Assembly (NCBI GenBank): GCA_029433155.1
Contig: JAQYTT010000001.1
Span: 620,001-684,000, forward strand
Source of the DNA: Lactobacillaceae bacterium L1_55_11
GTDB taxonomy: Bacteria > Bacillota > Bacilli > Lactobacillales > Lactobacillaceae
DNA length: 64,000 nt
Reading direction: 5' to 3'
The notes under the pieces are model-generated. The model worked only from the letters and a program-made list of their open reading frames with translations. It searched no databases and had not been told where the DNA came from. Positions 25,791 to 34,980 of the stretch are shown here, piece after piece; position 1 is the first letter of the stretch; the number at the start of each line of letters is the position of its first letter. The translations under genes were made by a program, and so were the position numbers.

Positions 25791-27223
25791 TAACGATTAA
25801 CTCCTTCTTCTGACTGGGCATCTAAGCGAATTAAATCACGGGGATTAAGACCCAAAACCTTTAACAGGCCAAGGTAAGCGGACGTTTCAACTAGGGCAAC
25901 CACCCCAATGGCTAGCCAGCCACCTGCCCAAAGATGCAACACTAACAGACCTAAACCGGCGCTGACAGCACCGGCCACGATTAACCGGAACAAGCCTTCA
26001 AACAGAGGCCGCAGGGCCATGAACTTGGTCAGACGGTAGAACATATAAACCACTACCACCAGTTCACTGACCAGGGTCGCCACCACGGCCCCATGGGCAC
26101 CCCATTGGCTAATTAAACCGGGGTTTAGGGCAATGTTAACCAGCGCCCCTAAGACCGTGGCTACGGTGTAGTACCGGGTCTGACCAAAGGGAATCAGGTA
26201 CTGGGTAGTGAGGGCCCCACTCCAACAAATTAAGAGAATAATCGGCGTTTCTAGGATCAACAGCGGAATTACCGGCAGGAACTTCGTACCAAAAAAGAGT
26301 GGTACCAAGGTCGGCGCCGTGGTCGCGATGCCGATTATTAATAACAGGCTTAAGGCATTAATAAAACGAAATGACCCGGCCATGTAGGTCTTAATTTCCT
26401 GGGTCCGGTGCTGGGCAACGGCGTTAGCAATCCGGGGCATCAGGACGGTGGAAATCGAGGTCACCAGGGTCAGGGCAATCCGGACGATGCTGTCAGCCGA
26501 GGTAAAGTAGGCCACCGCCGTCACGCCTGCCAGCGCCCCTAACATAGTTTTATTGACGACCAGGTAAACCTGGGAGGCCACCTGAGGAATAAAGAGCACC
26601 AGGGCGGGCCAGAAATGGTGCCAAATTTTTAAACGACGCCGCTTCACCCACTGGAGCTGGCCCTTCAAAAAGGGTAAGAGGGACAGGTTCCCGACCAGGG
26701 TCGAAAGGCTAATAATCAAGGTATAGGTCAAAACATCGCTGGCCCGGCGCACAAAGACAAAGACCAGGACCAGGGTGGCTAGCTTGACTACGGTATTTCG
26801 TAGGGTCACCTTTTTAAAGTCTTCCAAGCCAGTGAAAAACCAGGAAAAATCAAAGCCCACGGCTAAAATATTAATACTTTGGGCCAGCATAATAGCCGGA
26901 TACTGGTGGTAAACCAACATAAAGCCCGCAAAGGCTAAAAAGGCCACCAAACTAACCAGCAGCCGGAGACCAGTAATCTCGTAAAACTGCTGGGACCGGT
27001 CCTCCACTTGGTCACGGTGGGCGGCAATTTGATTGGTCCCGTATACCGCCAAACCTAGGTTAGCCGCTAGTACAAAGTAAGAAATGGTGGCATTGGTAAA
27101 GGAATATACCCCTAATCCCTGAGGACCCAACACCCGGCTAATGTAGGGCATGGTTACCAGGGGCACCAGGATGGCCAAGAGTTGGTAGCCGGTATTATAC
27201 AGATAATTTTTTAGTAATTTCAC
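25790..27223 (-). CDS. wzx: Polysaccharide flippase (Wzx, MATE-like/PST family)
   Basis: A 477-residue integral membrane protein with about 14 predicted helices. The N-terminus, NYLYNTGYQLLAILVPLVTM then PYISRVLGPQGLGVYSF, is diagnostic of Wzx/RfbX flippases. It should move lipid-linked repeat units across the membrane. The start is GTG with GGGAG close upstream. It lies 31 bp after a glycosyltransferase and is coupled to rsmF. Confidence 0.92.
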   Translation of the reverse strand: MKLLKNYLYNTGYQLLAILVPLVTMPYISRVLGPQGLGVYSFTNATISYFVLAANLGLAVYGTNQIAAHRDQVEDRSQQFYEITGLRLLVSLVAFLAFAGFMLVYHQYPAIMLAQSINILAVGFDFSWFFTGLEDFKKVTLRNTVVKLATLVLVFVFVRRASDVLTYTLIISLSTLVGNLSLLPFLKGQLQWVKRRRLKIWHHFWPALVLFIPQVASQVYLVVNKTMLGALAGVTAVAYFTSADSIVRIALTLVTSISTVLMPRIANAVAQHRTQEIKTYMAGSFRFINALSLLLIIGIATTAPTLVPLFFGTKFLPVIPLLILETPIILLICWSGALTTQYLIPFGQTRYYTVATVLGALVNIALNPGLISQWGAHGAVVATLVSELVVVVYMFYRLTKFMALRPLFEGLFRLIVAGAVSAGLGLLVLHLWAGGWLAIGVVALVETSAYLGLLKVLGLNPRDLIRLDAQSEEGVNR

Positions 27224-27254
27224 CGGGCTCCCTCAACAATAAAAATTACAGTGA

Positions 27255-28190
27255 CTAGCGTGTGTGCACCTTAGCACGCTTCAACCAAAACCAGGCCCAT
27301 AGACCGGCCAACCAGTACTTGGGTTCCCACTGATTGAAAAAGCCCCGTCGGATTGACCGACTGCTAAAGGCTTGTATAAAGCGCTCGGTTAGTGCTTCTT
27401 GGGCTGGTAACTTTTGATAGTCACGCCAGAGCAGGAACCAGCGACCACTAATGGTGTGGGTTAGCTGGCGCCTGGCCTTGACGGTCATATCAGTCTGATA
27501 ATGCTGGGCCTGGTCCATTAAATAGTCCAAGGCCGCCTGGCGCATGGCAATACTATCGGCACTGACCTCCCCAGTGATGGCGCCAGGGCGCTGCCGGCGG
27601 TAATGGTAGCCACAGTAATCCACCTTTTGCCGGTGCTTAGCTAGGGCCATAATAACAGGCACAATCGCGGTATCTTCAAAATTCAGGCCAGCTGGGAAGT
27701 TCAACTGGTAGTACTCAACAAATGACCGCCGATAGGCCTTGTTCCAGGCTACTTCACCAAAACGGCGGAGGTGCTCATCAAAATGGGTAGTCTCGATAAC
27801 TGCCCGGGTCGCGGTGTTAAAGCTCTGGTAATCAAAAACTAAAACAGCCAGATCCGGCTGGCTGACGATCGCTTGCTGGAGCTGACCCAGCAAGCCGGGA
27901 CTGAAATAATCATCAGCATCCAAAAACAGGAAATAGTCCCCCTGGGCCTGTTGCATGCCAAAGTTACGGCTGGCGGAAAGCCCACCGTGCTCATGCTGGT
28001 AAAAGTGCAAACGATTATCGGTCTGGGCCAGTTCCTGGGCCAGTTGGGCCGAACCATCGTTAGATTGGTCATCGACTAAAATGGCTTCCCAGTCCGGCCA
28101 GTCCTGGCCGGTAATCGATTTTATGGCCGTTTCCAGGTAGTTTTTAACATTGTAAACCGGGACAATGATGGAAAATAGGGGCGAACTCAT
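27255..28190 (-). CDS. Family 2 glycosyltransferase
   Basis: A 311-residue GT-A glycosyltransferase: FSIIVPVYNVKNYLETAI at the N-terminus, LVDDQSNDGSA, and FLFLDADDYFSPG as the DxD region. The ATG at 28190 overlaps the stop of the wzy-like gene (ATGA) and is preferred to an upstream in-frame start that would overlap it further. It contributes one sugar to the repeat unit; donor and linkage cannot be deduced. Confidence 0.85.
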   Translation of the reverse strand: MSSPLFSIIVPVYNVKNYLETAIKSITGQDWPDWEAILVDDQSNDGSAQLAQELAQTDNRLHFYQHEHGGLSASRNFGMQQAQGDYFLFLDADDYFSPGLLGQLQQAIVSQPDLAVLVFDYQSFNTATRAVIETTHFDEHLRRFGEVAWNKAYRRSFVEYYQLNFPAGLNFEDTAIVPVIMALAKHRQKVDYCGYHYRRQRPGAITGEVSADSIAMRQAALDYLMDQAQHYQTDMTVKARRQLTHTISGRWFLLWRDYQKLPAQEALTERFIQAFSSRSIRRGFFNQWEPKYWLAGLWAWFWLKRAKVHTR

Positions 28191-29353
28191 AGGCGCAAAT
28201 CCTCCGGTTGGGGCGTCCAAATATTATCATCGTGGAAGAGATAGCTATCATAGACACTGCTACCACCGTTATCAAAGTTGCTGGCAAAGCGGAACATTCC
28301 GTAGGCTGAAACCAGGGCCACGCCCAGGTAAATCAAAAGCCGGGACTGTAAACGGGCCTTGCGAGTCACCAGGTCAATCACAATCGCATAGGTGAAGAGG
28401 AAGTAAAAGCCGTCGCGGACCATGATGGCCGAGTTGGCAAAGAGTGAATACAGGGGCAGCAGCAATAAGAAGAGCTTAACCAGGGTGTTAACCCGGCGAT
28501 CTTGCCATTTAATCTTATCCCAGTTGAAAATTAAGAGCAGGTCAATGAGCAAGAACTCCGCCAGGTGCAAGAAGTTCGACACCAGGCTTGAATCCCCGTA
28601 CAGGTTGCCACTGGCAGCCTCATCTAACTTCTGACCACCAGAACCACCAATCAGGTGGTTGGCAAAGGACAGGTACTGCAACACGTTAACGTGTAAGAGG
28701 GTCAAGATATAGGTGGCGGAAAAAATCGCCGTGTAGATAATGACCCCTTTCTTACTGATACGGAGATAGTTAACCAGGTACACCGGCAGTAGAATCACCG
28801 CGGAAAAGTGGACCATGGCCGCGACCGTAACCAGCAGCAAATAAGGAATTAGTTTTTTATGTATGATCAAAGGCACAGCCATCAAAAAAATGGCCACTGC
28901 TAGGGACTGGCGCATGTAAATAAAGGAAACATCCAGTAAATACTTATACATGACCATCACTCCTAGAATACCTAAGTTCGTGATGTATGGCCGGACCACA
29001 AAGTAGAGGGTCATCCAAAAAATCAAGGCGGCCGCCAAGGTCAAACCATAAAAATTTAGGCCCAAACTCTTAATCAGGGCGTTAAAAAAGAGCCAGCCGC
29101 TATCACTGCCAAACAACCCCTGCTCCGAAACTAGCTTAATAAAGTGCAGGTTAGCTAAGTCGGGGGCGTTTTGAAAGTAGTAGGCGTAGTTTTGGTAGTC
29201 ATAGCCGCCCAAATGGTAGCGGGTACCGGACAGAAAGACCAGCCAGAGAAAAAAGAAAAATAAAAAGAGGTCATTTAGCCGTTTTTGGCCAAACAAACCC
29301 GAGAAAAACATGGCCAGGGTCGCTACCCCAAAAGTCATAAAATAATAAAACAA
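28187..29353 (-). CDS. EpsG-family polysaccharide polymerase (Wzy-like)
   Basis: A 388-residue membrane protein with about 10-11 helices and a large loop. The features SGTRYHLGGYDYQNYAYYF and DVSFIYMRQSLAVAIFLMA (each in part) match the EpsG/Wzy polymerase family. It probably polymerises repeat units on the outer face of the membrane. The start is a TTG at 29353, six nt after GGAGG; an ATG five codons later is the alternative. Confidence 0.8.
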   Translation of the reverse strand: MFYYFMTFGVATLAMFFSGLFGQKRLNDLFLFFFFLWLVFLSGTRYHLGGYDYQNYAYYFQNAPDLANLHFIKLVSEQGLFGSDSGWLFFNALIKSLGLNFYGLTLAAALIFWMTLYFVVRPYITNLGILGVMVMYKYLLDVSFIYMRQSLAVAIFLMAVPLIIHKKLIPYLLLVTVAAMVHFSAVILLPVYLVNYLRISKKGVIIYTAIFSATYILTLLHVNVLQYLSFANHLIGGSGGQKLDEAASGNLYGDSSLVSNFLHLAEFLLIDLLLIFNWDKIKWQDRRVNTLVKLFLLLLPLYSLFANSAIMVRDGFYFLFTYAIVIDLVTRKARLQSRLLIYLGVALVSAYGMFRFASNFDNGGSSVYDSYLFHDDNIWTPQPEDLRL

Positions 29354-29381
29354 CGGGCCCCTCCCCTCTTTTTATCACTGA

Positions 29382-30260
29382 CTATTGCTGATTACCGTAC
29401 TTGCGCCACCGCCAAGCCAAAAAACCAGCCGGCAGCGCCGTTAACCAACGTAACCAAGTCGCCACCGCCAGCTTTCTCCGTAAATTTTTCGGGACAAAGT
29501 GCTGGTAAACCTGGGCAGCCAAGGCGCTCTTAAGCCGGGTGGACTGCGGAAAAACTGACCCGGTTAAGGCCTGATAATAGGTTACCATACCTCGTGGCGC
29601 CTTGAGGCGTTGTTGCCGCCCCTGCTGGGTCAACCCCCCGGCCTGGTAACCACCCACAACCAAGACCCCCTGTAAATCCAAGGTGTCATAATGGCGGGCA
29701 ATTGTCTGCCAGAGCCAGCCTTCCGGAAAGAAGCATTCTCCTTGAAATTCTGGCAGGGGCCAAGCCTTTAATACTTCGGTGCGGATGGTTTCAGCAAAGT
29801 CACCACCGATGTGGTGGGCATAGCGGTAGTCTAATTCGGAACCAAAATAGCGCGGCCTAGGAAAATGACCTAGCAAGTGACCCTGGTCATCGGCCTGTTC
29901 AAAGGTTACCGTGGCTAACTTGGGGTCATCTAAGTAAGGTTGCCAGGCCGCTTCAATTTGCTCGATCCCGTTTGCAACCAAATAGTCATCACTGTCCACA
30001 ATCACCGTAACCTGCCCCTGAATAAAGGGATGTGCATAGTTTAAGCCGGTATGCTTGCCACCGTTTTCCTTGGCATGGTAGTCGATACGAAAGGGTGGCT
30101 TTTTGGCCTGGAAGGCCGCCATCCGCAGGGCAGTATCATCAGTGCTACCATCATCAATCACCAGCCATTGAAAGTCGGTCTGGGTTTGCTGACAGAGGCT
30201 GTTAAAGAGCCGTTCTAGCAAATGTCCCCGGTTATAGGCCACCGTTAAAACTGTTACCAT
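29382..30260 (-). CDS. Family 2 glycosyltransferase
   Basis: A 292-residue GT-A enzyme with MVTVLTVAYNRGHLLERLF, WLVIDDGSTDDTALRM and TVIVDSDDYLV. The HIGGDFAE and GECFFPEGWLWQ segments resemble EpsS-like transferases of exopolysaccharide loci. The ATG at 30260 was chosen because a GGAGG sits just upstream within the end of the preceding gene; the frame runs further upstream without a ribosome site. Confidence 0.85.
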   Translation of the reverse strand: MVTVLTVAYNRGHLLERLFNSLCQQTQTDFQWLVIDDGSTDDTALRMAAFQAKKPPFRIDYHAKENGGKHTGLNYAHPFIQGQVTVIVDSDDYLVANGIEQIEAAWQPYLDDPKLATVTFEQADDQGHLLGHFPRPRYFGSELDYRYAHHIGGDFAETIRTEVLKAWPLPEFQGECFFPEGWLWQTIARHYDTLDLQGVLVVGGYQAGGLTQQGRQQRLKAPRGMVTYYQALTGSVFPQSTRLKSALAAQVYQHFVPKNLRRKLAVATWLRWLTALPAGFLAWRWRKYGNQQ

Positions 30261-30261
30261 C

Positions 30262-31302
30262 TCAGCCTCCATAAATTGCCTGGAAACGGGCCACAAAGGC
30301 GTCCAAATCGTTAACGACGTTTGCATGCGCTGCGGCCGCCCGGCCCTTACGAGCCCGGTAATCATCATCGGAAAGCAGGGCAATCAGTTCCGTTACAATG
30401 GCCGCATCATCTTCACTGGCCACGCCAACCTGGTCATTCACCAGATTTTTGAGGCCCCCGACCGGGGTTGTCACGACTGGCAGACCTAGCAGTTCCATTT
30501 CCAAAACGGCAATGCCAAAGCCTTCGTAACGGGACAGGAGGGCCCCAATTTTAGCCGCTCGCAAATAAGGATAAGGATTGGCCTGGTAGCCCAACCGTTT
30601 CACGTTGTGGCCCAAGTCCAAATTCTTAATTTGTTGATCCAAGGACGCTGCCAGCGGTCCTTGACCAATTAGGGCCACCTGGATATCAGGCAACTCTTCA
30701 CGAACCTGGGCTAGCAGATTTAACAGGCGGTCGAGTCCCTTCTGGGGCACCAAACGACCGATAACCACTACGTCAATTAGTGGCACCGTGAAGCGCTGGC
30801 TTTGCGCCAAAATCCAGGGGGTGTTGACCACATTACCGACCACTTTTGCCCGACGGGCCAGGGTTCGGTGAAACCAGGTTTCGTCAATCACAGCCTGGGA
30901 AACCACCACTACTTGATCGTAGGCCGGTAAGCTCAGCCAGTATAGGACCGACAAGGGGCTGAGCTGTCGTAAACGGGGATCATTGTTGTGCAGGTGGGAA
31001 ATCACCCGCCCCCCGTAACGATGGATATAAGGCGCACTCACGGCCGCTGCCAGGCTAGCGGTAAAGTCATGGGCGTGGACAATATCGGGGTGGTAGCGCT
31101 TGACTACCGCCCGCAGTGACCGCACCGACAAGGAGTCAATGGTCAGATGCTCGATGCCGTGCTCGGTCAAAACTTCGTTAATTTCTCCGTCTGGGGAAAC
31201 GTAGACATGGTGGTAACCGGGTACCAGACTGGCAATGTTAACCACCACGTTTTCAGCACCGGAATAGTTACCGGTGTTTAGGAAGTGAAAAACCTTTTGC
31301 AT
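30262..31302 (-). CDS. Family 4 glycosyltransferase
   Basis: A 346-residue GT-B retaining glycosyltransferase. The N-terminal acceptor half has FLNTGNYSGAENVVVNIA. The C-terminal donor half has VVIGRLVPQKGLDRLLNLLA, GYQANPYPYLRAAKIGALLSRYEGFGIAVLEMELLGLPVV (in part) and the ExxxxxxxE pair in EGFGIAVLE. GGAAGG precedes the ATG. Confidence 0.88.
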   Translation of the reverse strand: MQKVFHFLNTGNYSGAENVVVNIASLVPGYHHVYVSPDGEINEVLTEHGIEHLTIDSLSVRSLRAVVKRYHPDIVHAHDFTASLAAAVSAPYIHRYGGRVISHLHNNDPRLRQLSPLSVLYWLSLPAYDQVVVVSQAVIDETWFHRTLARRAKVVGNVVNTPWILAQSQRFTVPLIDVVVIGRLVPQKGLDRLLNLLAQVREELPDIQVALIGQGPLAASLDQQIKNLDLGHNVKRLGYQANPYPYLRAAKIGALLSRYEGFGIAVLEMELLGLPVVTTPVGGLKNLVNDQVGVASEDDAAIVTELIALLSDDDYRARKGRAAAAHANVVNDLDAFVARFQAIYGG

Positions 31303-31313
31303 GCAAAACCTTC

Positions 31314-32462
31314 CTAATTTTCTTTCATCCCTTGGAAAATGGCCGCCATCTGTTGATCGATGGCATGGTAGTCAAACTGCTGAGCAGCAGCCTGGGCCTG
31401 TTCACCCATGGCCTTGGCCCGCGGCAAAATCTTAGTCAGACCTGCTCCCAGACCAGCCAAGTTATTATCTCTAAAAGGATACCCAGTTTGACCAGGGACC
31501 ATGTAATCAGCGATCCCCCGGACTTGGGCATACAGGAGGGGCAGGCCAGCGGCCATTGCCTCCATACCAGCCACCATCAAACCCTCGTAACGAGATGGAA
31601 AAACTGCCACCTCAGCTAAGTGGTAAAGGTCCCCCACGTCAGTGCGGTAACCAAGCAAGTGTACTCGCTGACTGAGGCCTAGTTCATCAATTAATTGCAC
31701 CAGGGCAGCCTGTTGGTCGCCGATGCCGACAATCAGATAGTGCAGGTCAATCTGGTCACTATCAGCCAGGGCCCGGATCACCAGCTGGTGGTTTTTCCGG
31801 CGGGACAACTCCCCCACTGAAATCAGCACCCGCGCCTCTTCCGGTAGCTGCAAGGATCGTCGCAGGTCCTGGAGCTTTTCGGGCGAGCGCGGCTGGGCAA
31901 AGGCTGGGTAGTCAATCCCCACGCCGGGTACCTGGACCACTTTACCAGCATGAAAATGATGCTGGGCTAGCTGGGTATCCTCGTCATTAATCGTCACTAT
32001 GACCTTAGTCCAACGACTTAATAATTTTTCAATCGGATAGTAAAGGCACCAGTTCTGCCAGGGGCCACCCCGGTAGAACTGAAATCCATGAGCAAAATAA
32101 AGCACTGGTAAGCGGTAGTAGCGAGCTACTAACCGACTAAAAACACTGGCCAGGGCAGCCTGAGTATAGACAAAGTCAAAATCCCGACCTCGCATTAAGT
32201 CGCGCAGCTGCCGGATTGCACGCAGGTTTTTCAGGGGACGGCCGACACCACGACCAAAGTCAACCTGGTGCCATGAAACGTTTTTCTCCGTTAACTCAGC
32301 CTTTAAGCCCTGGGCCTGATCCTGGGTAATGGTGCCGGGTTGGTCAAAGTTAGCCGCCACGGTCACCTGGTAGCCGGCTGCTTGCAGCAAGGCAATGTTT
32401 CGCATCGTAAACTGTAAAATCATCGACGCGGTTGAACTGACAATTAATACTTTGGCAGACAT
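31314..32462 (-). CDS. Family 4 glycosyltransferase
   Basis: A 382-residue GT-B enzyme. The N-terminus has VLIVSSTASMILQFTMRNI; the middle LPVLYFAHGFQFYRGGPWQN is typical of enzymes acting early in exopolysaccharide repeat assembly. The donor domain has VLISVGELSRRKNHQLVI and VFPSRYEGLMVAGMEAMAAG. The ATG at 32462 has GAGG about 6 nt upstream. It lies directly after the priming transferase gene and may add the second sugar. Confidence 0.88.
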   Translation of the reverse strand: MSAKVLIVSSTASMILQFTMRNIALLQAAGYQVTVAANFDQPGTITQDQAQGLKAELTEKNVSWHQVDFGRGVGRPLKNLRAIRQLRDLMRGRDFDFVYTQAALASVFSRLVARYYRLPVLYFAHGFQFYRGGPWQNWCLYYPIEKLLSRWTKVIVTINDEDTQLAQHHFHAGKVVQVPGVGIDYPAFAQPRSPEKLQDLRRSLQLPEEARVLISVGELSRRKNHQLVIRALADSDQIDLHYLIVGIGDQQAALVQLIDELGLSQRVHLLGYRTDVGDLYHLAEVAVFPSRYEGLMVAGMEAMAAGLPLLYAQVRGIADYMVPGQTGYPFRDNNLAGLGAGLTKILPRAKAMGEQAQAAAQQFDYHAIDQQMAAIFQGMKEN

Positions 32463-32483
32463 GTAAACCTCATCATCGACCAC

Positions 32484-33164
32484 TTAGCTCTTAAAGATAT
32501 TTTCGGCTTTCAGAACCGTGGTTACGGTCTGAACCAAAATTTTAAAATCAAAACAAAAGCTTACCTGGTGAGCATATTCGGCATCATAGGCAGCCTTTTG
32601 CCGGTCGGTAATGTTATTACGACCTGAAATCTGGGCTAGACCGGTAATCCCAGGACGAACCTGGTCAGCCCCAGAAGCTTTGCGCAGGTCCAAAACAACC
32701 TGGTCAACGGCAGCCAAGGGACGTGGGCCCACAAAGCTCATGTCACCCTTTAAGACATTTAGCAGCTGAGGTAGTTCGTCAATCGAGAACTTCCGTAGGA
32801 ACAGTCCCAAGGGCGTAATGTAATCCTTCATGTCGGCATACTTACGATTTGAGGTTTCCGGCGCATCCACCTTCATCGTCCTAAACTTATAGACCGTAAA
32901 TACCCGCGAATAACGACCATAGCGTTGCTGCTTAAAGAGCACTGGGCCCGGTGAGGTCAACTTAACGGCTAGGGCGACCATTAGCAGTGGGATTAAAACC
33001 AGAATCAAGGTAACTAGGGCCACGGTAAAATCAATACTGCGCTTAACGTAGTTATCGTAAATAACGTGTGACCGTCCCCTCTGGTTCCTTGGCTGCATAA
33101 AGCTGAAATTTGCTGAAACAGGTCCAACATGGCGGTGGCAAATGTTTGCAATAAAGTTTGTCAT
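32484..33164 (-). CDS. Priming sugar-1-phosphate transferase (undecaprenyl-phosphate)
   Basis: A 226-residue polyprenyl-phosphate sugar-1-phosphate transferase that starts exopolysaccharide repeat synthesis. One N-terminal membrane segment (residues about 44-66) is followed by the catalytic core with SPGPVLFKQQRYG, VYKFRTMKVDAP, FSIDELPQLLNVLKGDMSFVGPRPL and GITGLAQISGRN. Whether it uses UDP-glucose, UDP-galactose or another donor cannot be read. GAAGG lies about 8 nt upstream of the ATG. Confidence 0.92.
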   Translation of the reverse strand: MTNFIANICHRHVGPVSANFSFMQPRNQRGRSHVIYDNYVKRSIDFTVALVTLILVLIPLLMVALAVKLTSPGPVLFKQQRYGRYSRVFTVYKFRTMKVDAPETSNRKYADMKDYITPLGLFLRKFSIDELPQLLNVLKGDMSFVGPRPLAAVDQVVLDLRKASGADQVRPGITGLAQISGRNNITDRQKAAYDAEYAHQVSFCFDFKILVQTVTTVLKAENIFKS

Positions 33165-33209
33165 AAACTTACCTTCTTCAGTGACCGTGGTTGCATTGGT
33201 ATGGCTGAT

Positions 33210-33947
33210 TTAAGAATCTGAGTAGCGTTGTAGGCGAGTTTCACCAGTGGTGTGGTTCGGTTCAGGCAACTTGGTAATCTTACCCTGCTTATCGGCTGGA
33301 TTATCAGGGTGATTGTCATCCTGGCCCGCCAGCCAAAGGAAGCGAATCAGGTAGACTACGAAGGCTAAGACCAGGCCAATCACAAATCCTAAGAAAGTCA
33401 TCCGCTTAATTTTAGGACTAATCGGTTGGTTGTTGGGCGTAGCCTTAGAAATCACGGTGACACTCTTGGCATCCATAATTTGGGCAATCTCGGACTGGAA
33501 AACCCGGGCAACCTCGTTGGCTACATCGGCAGCCAGACGGGGACTGGGGGCCTTAACGTTAATACTGAAAACTTGAGAATTGTTTTGGCTGGCTGTGTTC
33601 ACCATCTTAGACACTTCACCACCAGTTAGGCCTGGATAATAACGGGGGTTATCAGAACTCCAAGTTGCTAGGTTCTGGGCCACCTTGTCGCTAATCACTG
33701 GCCGGCTAATAATATCCTTGTAGGTGTTGATAATAGCCACAGCGGCCTGTTGTTCATCGTTGGTGCTATCCTGGTGATCATTTTTTTTGTTGACCAGGAG
33801 GGAAACAGTGGCCTGGTACTGAGGTGTTACAAAAATCTTAGCATAAGCAAAAAATGCTAAAGCGAATAGGAAAGCAATCGCTAAAATTTTTAGCCATTCC
33901 CGCCGCACCATTTTCACAAGGAGTTTTAGGTCAAAAATGTTTTCCAT
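33210..33947 (-). CDS. Chain-length determinant / tyrosine-kinase adaptor protein (Wzz, CpsC-like)
   Basis: A 245-residue membrane protein with helices at about residues 18-36 and 180-200 and an extracytoplasmic domain between, which carries the typical PNNQPISPKIKR proline motif just before the second helix. A charged C-terminal tail ends TRLQRYSDS. In most lactic acid bacteria such a protein pairs with a CpsD-type tyrosine kinase and a CpsB phosphatase; neither gene is present beside it. It is the first exopolysaccharide gene, 51 bp after map. Confidence 0.85.
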   Translation of the reverse strand: MENIFDLKLLVKMVRREWLKILAIAFLFALAFFAYAKIFVTPQYQATVSLLVNKKNDHQDSTNDEQQAAVAIINTYKDIISRPVISDKVAQNLATWSSDNPRYYPGLTGGEVSKMVNTASQNNSQVFSINVKAPSPRLAADVANEVARVFQSEIAQIMDAKSVTVISKATPNNQPISPKIKRMTFLGFVIGLVLAFVVYLIRFLWLAGQDDNHPDNPADKQGKITKLPEPNHTTGETRLQRYSDS

Positions 33948-33998
33948 TATCTATTCTTCCATTCGTTTGACTCAGGAAGTCCAGTTGACCCAGCGAGC

Positions 33999-34787
33999 TC
34001 ACAGGTACTTGGCATCAAGTTCTGGATCTTGACTGGTCAAAATCTTGGGACCGTCCTTGGTGATGGCCAGGGTGTGTTCATACTGGGCTGACCAAGAGCC
34101 ATCCGCAGTCCGCACCGTCCAACCATCTTCGGGGGTTTCATCAGTCGTGACTTCCCAACCACCGAGGTTAATCATTGGTTCAATTGTAATCGTCATCCCT
34201 TCACGCAGTCGAAGACCGTGACCGGCCTTACCATAGTGCGGTACCTGGGGCTCCTCGTGCATGGTTGGTCCAACCCCGTGACCGATGTACTGACGAACAT
34301 CACCATAGTGGTGCTGGTTCTCAGTGTAGTCTTGAATGACGGCACCGATATCACCAATTCGGTTGCCAATCACGGCCTGGTCAATCCCCAGATACAGGGA
34401 CTTCTTAGCAACCCGCATCAACTCTTTGACTTCTGGGCTGACTTCGCCAACCGCATAGGACCAGGCTGAATCAGATACAGCCCCATCTAAACCAACGACC
34501 GTATCAACCTTCACCAGGTCACCTTTTTTCAACTTAAGACCCTTACGAGGCAGACCGTGGGCCACTTCGTTATTAACACTGATTGTTGTGGCGTACTTGA
34601 AACCTTCAAAACCAATTTGCAGTGGGACGCCACCGTGGCTTTCAATGTACTCCCGACACTTCGTTTCAATTTCCCAGGTATCAATTCCTGGCTTGATTAA
34701 ATCGCGCAGCATCAAATGCATGCCGGCAATGATAGCACCGGACTTGCGCATCGCCTCGATTTCACGTGGTGATTTTAAACTGATCAT
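33999..34787 (-). CDS. map: Methionine aminopeptidase, type I
   Basis: A 262-residue metallopeptidase that removes the initiator methionine. Metal ligands are visible: Asp in KVDTVVGLDGAVSDSAW, His in IGHGVGPTMHEEPQVPHY, and Glu in MTITIEPMIN and EHTLAI. The N-terminal MISLKSPREIEAMRKSG is typical of the family. The C-terminal region has ETPEDGWTVRTADGSWSAQ, as in lactobacilli. A GGGGTG ribosome site precedes the ATG. Map and the exopolysaccharide genes follow on the same strand with no clear terminator between. Confidence 0.95.
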   Translation of the reverse strand: MISLKSPREIEAMRKSGAIIAGMHLMLRDLIKPGIDTWEIETKCREYIESHGGVPLQIGFEGFKYATTISVNNEVAHGLPRKGLKLKKGDLVKVDTVVGLDGAVSDSAWSYAVGEVSPEVKELMRVAKKSLYLGIDQAVIGNRIGDIGAVIQDYTENQHHYGDVRQYIGHGVGPTMHEEPQVPHYGKAGHGLRLREGMTITIEPMINLGGWEVTTDETPEDGWTVRTADGSWSAQYEHTLAITKDGPKILTSQDPELDAKYL

Positions 34788-34980
34788 GAGTTCACCCCTC
34801 TCTCAGTAAATCTAATTACTGGTTAGTATAGCATTAAAATTTTTGTAAAAAATTTCATTTGTTTAAAAATATTGTCACAAAAAAGTCATTTTATTACATT
34901 TTCTTAGCAAAAATGAGCAGTAAAAAACGCCACCGTAATGGCAGCGTCTTTGTTAAAGTCTAACGACCTTAAATTAAATC
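34788..34980. other. AT-rich intergenic region upstream of map
   Basis: Holds a TATACT -10-like box for map (about 45 nt before its ATG) in a very AT-rich stretch and, at 34921-34952, the terminator of the LPXTG gene. Confidence 0.4.
34921..34952 (-). terminator. Terminator of the LPXTG protein gene
   Basis: Minus strand ACGCTGCC-ATTA-CGGTGGCGT with G-U pairs, followed by TTTTTT. Confidence 0.8.
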
